Assembly (NCBI GenBank): GCA_020431945.1
Contig: JAGQHH010000232.1
Location: 1 to 8,429, forward strand
Direction: 5' to 3'
DNA from: Cyanobacteria bacterium HKST-UBA02
GTDB taxonomy: Bacteria > Cyanobacteriota > Vampirovibrionia > Obscuribacterales > Obscuribacteraceae
DNA: 8,429 nt
Positions 6,577-8,429 of this stretch are shown one piece after another (positions within the stretch are counted from its first letter, which is position 1; every line of letters starts with the position of its first letter). The notes under the pieces are model-generated. The model searched no databases and was not told the DNA's origin. It saw nothing but the letters and a program-made list of their open reading frames with translations. The translations under genes were made by a program, and so were the position numbers.

Positions 6577-7320
6577 ATGAAACTGATAGCTTCATTACTT
6601 TCATTCGTTTTATTCCTGCAGCTAGCCTGCTATCCGCTTCCCATGATGGCAGCCGTTTCCTTCTCGGACGGCGGAGCCCAGGGCAGCGCCAGCGTCAACA
6701 AGATAGGCAAACTCCTCATTGCCGAGGGGATCGCCACTCTCACAGCCACCAGTATCGAGATCGCTTCTAAAGACTCGAGCGGCAACCAGACAACTCAACT
6801 CAAAGGCAGACTCTTCAACACAGAGAAAGCCGGTAGCGTCATCAAAGGTATGGCATTCTTCAGCGGCGGTCCGCTCATCTCGGATCTGGACTCCGTCGGT
6901 TGCAATGACTATGTCAAGAAAATCGACGGCTCCAAGGTCACCGGACCGGTTACCGACGTGACCGAGAGCGCCGTGACCTGCGGTGGCACCAGCATCCCCA
7001 TGGGTAACGTGGCTCAAATCCACTCTGCCCGGGTGTTCAAATATTCGACCAAGGTCGGCGAGAGTCCCAAAATGAACTTCTCCGCCACCTGCGTCAAAGC
7101 CAAAGCCCAGGGTGAGAAGCTCTCCACCAAGCGTAAAATCATCATCGCGACAGTGGCAGCCGTACTGATCACCGGCATTGCTTGCGGTATTGCTATTCCC
7201 ATCGCTGTAGCCAGCGGTGGACACCATCACAACAACCCGGTGTACTTCAACCCGACACCGGCTCCGGCTCCGCAGCAGTCCTCGCAGTCGTCCTCCTCGT
7301 CTAGCGTCTCTTCACCGTAA
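6577..7320 (+). CDS. Secreted or membrane-anchored protein with Ser-rich C-terminal tail
   Basis: A 247-residue protein of unrecognised family. Residues 1-26 are a signal peptide (MKLIASLLSFVLFLQLAC, then LPMMAA); Cys18 does not sit in a good lipobox (QLAC), so signal peptidase I cleavage near Ala26 is more likely than lipidation. Residues 27-180 look like a beta-rich domain. One segment, DGSKVTGPVTDVTESAVTCGGTSIPMGNVAQIHSA (117-151, Cys135 within), resembles the strand pattern of small Sm-like barrels; that is only a visual impression. Three cysteines (109, 135, 172) could form a disulfide outside the cytoplasm. KRK (185-187) leads into a hydrophobic segment (188-212), followed by HHHNN, a PTPAPAP stretch and a tail with nine serines among the last 13 residues. 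It is head-to-head with the caspase gene, shares the upstream 9-mer with it, and ends in a strong terminator, so it is probably monocistronic. Confidence 0.85.
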   Translation: MKLIASLLSFVLFLQLACYPLPMMAAVSFSDGGAQGSASVNKIGKLLIAEGIATLTATSIEIASKDSSGNQTTQLKGRLFNTEKAGSVIKGMAFFSGGPLISDLDSVGCNDYVKKIDGSKVTGPVTDVTESAVTCGGTSIPMGNVAQIHSARVFKYSTKVGESPKMNFSATCVKAKAQGEKLSTKRKIIIATVAAVLITGIACGIAIPIAVASGGHHHNNPVYFNPTPAPAPQQSSQSSSSSSVSSP

Positions 7321-7344
7321 GAGCTGGCGGGTACAGGAAATACG

Positions 7345-7378
7345 AAAGAGCGGGCGAAGTGCCCGCTCTTTTCCTTTT
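7345..7378 (+). terminator. Strong intrinsic terminator
   Basis: AAAGAGCGGGC (7345-7355) pairs perfectly with GCCCGCTCTTT (7361-7371) over 11 bp around a GAAGT loop, followed by a T-rich run (TTTTCCTTTT, 7369-7378). It lies 25 bp after the stop of the 247-residue gene. The same stem could also stop transcripts of the convergent minus-strand gene that ends at 7392, although the T-run on that side is short. Confidence 0.92.
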
Positions 7379-7391
7379 GCCCGAGTCTCTA

Positions 7392-8429
7392 TTAGACTGC
7401 AGGTACCGCTTTGAGACGAGCAGGTTTGCGCCAGATGAGCATGTCGCTCAGATAATGATGGAAGTTGAGACCCAGATGCATGGCGATTCCCAGGAGAGGA
7501 AGCCATTCTCTCGCCTGGAACATGACACCCATGACCACGGCTCCTGCAGCCAGAAGAATGGCTATATGTCGAAGAGCATTGAGTCTCACCGGCTCCACGC
7601 CGGGAGGCGGGCTCATCCGGAAAGAGTGCACATAGGTGATGTACTGGAGAGCGTGCCAGGTGGACACTATCAGATAACCCCAGTGGACCTCCCGGACGAA
7701 AAGCCAGGCAAAGCCGTTCACCAGAAGACCCGAGACTACACAGAGTATGCGGCCTGGCACGGTCTCGTCCCGGAACATGGCACGAACCTCGAGAGCTGCA
7801 TATAGAAGGATCGCCGGAACCGTAACTATCCAGAGTCCCACACAGAGGGGAAAGACCATATCGCCGGAGGGCAGGACTATGTCATAGCCGAGATAGCGAG
7901 TGGCAGGGCTCAGCAGGCAGGTGGTGACGAAAGTCCAGGGGGCGACTTGAATGATGAACTCAGCGGTCTTATCAACCAACCCGTCCTTATAGATACCTGC
8001 CATCCTCACATAACGGCGCATTACCCCGAAATTTTGAGCGTTTGCGTGACAGGTCTGAGCAGCAAACCAGCCGAATACGAGATAAGGAAGTGCGGCAGGA
8101 AAGGCAACCACAGCAACGAAAAAGGCAGCGATGATCCCTAGAAGAGCGCGATGGGCCAGCCAGCCAAGACGCTGCCGGCAATCCGGATCGAGATTGAGCC
8201 TCACATGAGTCGCCATCAGATGGGGCATACCGAGACTCAGCCCATAGGCAAGCAGGACAGGATTCCAGGAATCGGAGGCATTATAGGCGGCGAAAACCAG
8301 AGGAACAGTAATCAGACCGGCACAACCGTGGATAAGGACAAAGTCGGTCAGCCCGTTATAGATCCAGTGCCGGGCTTTCTTTTCCGGGACGGCGAGCCCA
8401 TCCAGCGAAGGCTTATCGAGAACTTGCAC
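7392..8429 (-). CDS. Polytopic membrane protein with histidine motifs, 5' end at or beyond right edge
   Basis: The frame is open from the right edge to TAA... reading gives 345 residues ending WRKPARLKAVPAV. The first codon in the window, GTG at 8429, may be the true start or an internal Val, because upstream sequence is absent. About seven to eight hydrophobic segments are visible (near 25-50, 55-72, 92-124, 155-172, 190-212, 227-245, 285-303, 308-322). Histidines fall in a pattern that looks conserved: GMPHLMATH (70, 75), QTCHANAQNFG (128), STWHALQYITYVH (259, 268) and MHLGLNFHHYLSDMLIWR (318, 324, 325). Such His clusters next to membrane helices often bind metal or haem, and HxxQY with HHY..D.xIW recalls a group of uncharacterised bacterial membrane proteins. 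I cannot name the family or reaction. It is convergent with the 247-residue gene across the terminator. Confidence 0.85.
   Translation of the reverse strand: MQVLDKPSLDGLAVPEKKARHWIYNGLTDFVLIHGCAGLITVPLVFAAYNASDSWNPVLLAYGLSLGMPHLMATHVRLNLDPDCRQRLGWLAHRALLGIIAAFFVAVVAFPAALPYLVFGWFAAQTCHANAQNFGVMRRYVRMAGIYKDGLVDKTAEFIIQVAPWTFVTTCLLSPATRYLGYDIVLPSGDMVFPLCVGLWIVTVPAILLYAALEVRAMFRDETVPGRILCVVSGLLVNGFAWLFVREVHWGYLIVSTWHALQYITYVHSFRMSPPPGVEPVRLNALRHIAILLAAGAVVMGVMFQAREWLPLLGIAMHLGLNFHHYLSDMLIWRKPARLKAVPAV

Noticed and set aside
6577..6630. Lipoprotein signal (Cys18) in the 247-residue protein
   Set aside because: The residues before Cys18 are QLA; Gln at -3 is a poor fit to the lipobox, and a better signal peptidase I site follows at MMAA.
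6622..7230. 202-codon minus-strand frame
   Set aside because: It is antisense to the 247-residue gene, which has a signal peptide and a terminator just after its stop. The antisense product shows no motif.

Overview
This window is bacterial and gene-dense. It holds six protein genes, two of them cut by the window edges, and no RNA gene, insertion sequence or CRISPR array that I can see. Start codons follow Shine-Dalgarno-like G-rich sites, there is a textbook intrinsic terminator, and base composition looks moderately GC-rich (not computed). The lineage is uncertain. An exported caspase fused to TPRs, a DUF4419 protein and a lone AAA+ ATPase fit lineages with large accessory gene sets, such as Obscuribacterales-like non-photosynthetic cyanobacterial relatives, Planctomycetes or Myxococcota. 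That is a guess, not a sequence-based placement.

Layout, left to right. (1) A DUF4419-family gene lies on the minus strand at 1-1160; its 3' end is beyond the left edge. (2) A 240-bp divergent spacer carries a plausible promoter for the DUF4419 gene and a cluster of ACGGA motifs. (3) A soluble single-domain AAA+ ATPase (1401-2819, +) has a Bcs1-like EDVD Walker B and a triple PKDL repeat at its N terminus. (4) After 138 bp comes an unrecognised soluble 225-residue protein (2958-3635, +), possibly cotranscribed with the ATPase. (5) Converging on it, with only 4 bp between the stop codons, is a large exported caspase (C14) with a beta-rich N-terminal domain, a helical linker and kinesin-light-chain-type TPRs (3640-6354, -). 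(6) A second divergent spacer separates the caspase gene from a secreted or membrane-anchored 247-residue protein (6577-7320, +); both start codons are preceded by the same 9-mer, TCGGGGTTC. (7) A strong terminator follows at 7345-7378. (8) A polytopic membrane protein rich in conserved-looking histidines (7392-8429, -) runs to the right edge.

How the genes work together is not established. The head-to-head DUF4419/AAA+ pair and the head-to-head caspase/247-residue pair are the arrangements most likely to reflect joint regulation. The ATPase and the 225-residue protein appear cytoplasmic, whereas the caspase and the 247-residue protein carry export signals, so a single complex containing all of them is unlikely. 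The most useful observations are the DUF4419 gene (easy to miss because its stop lies outside the window), the unusual AAA+ motifs, the shared 9-mer, and the topology conflict in the 247-residue protein.
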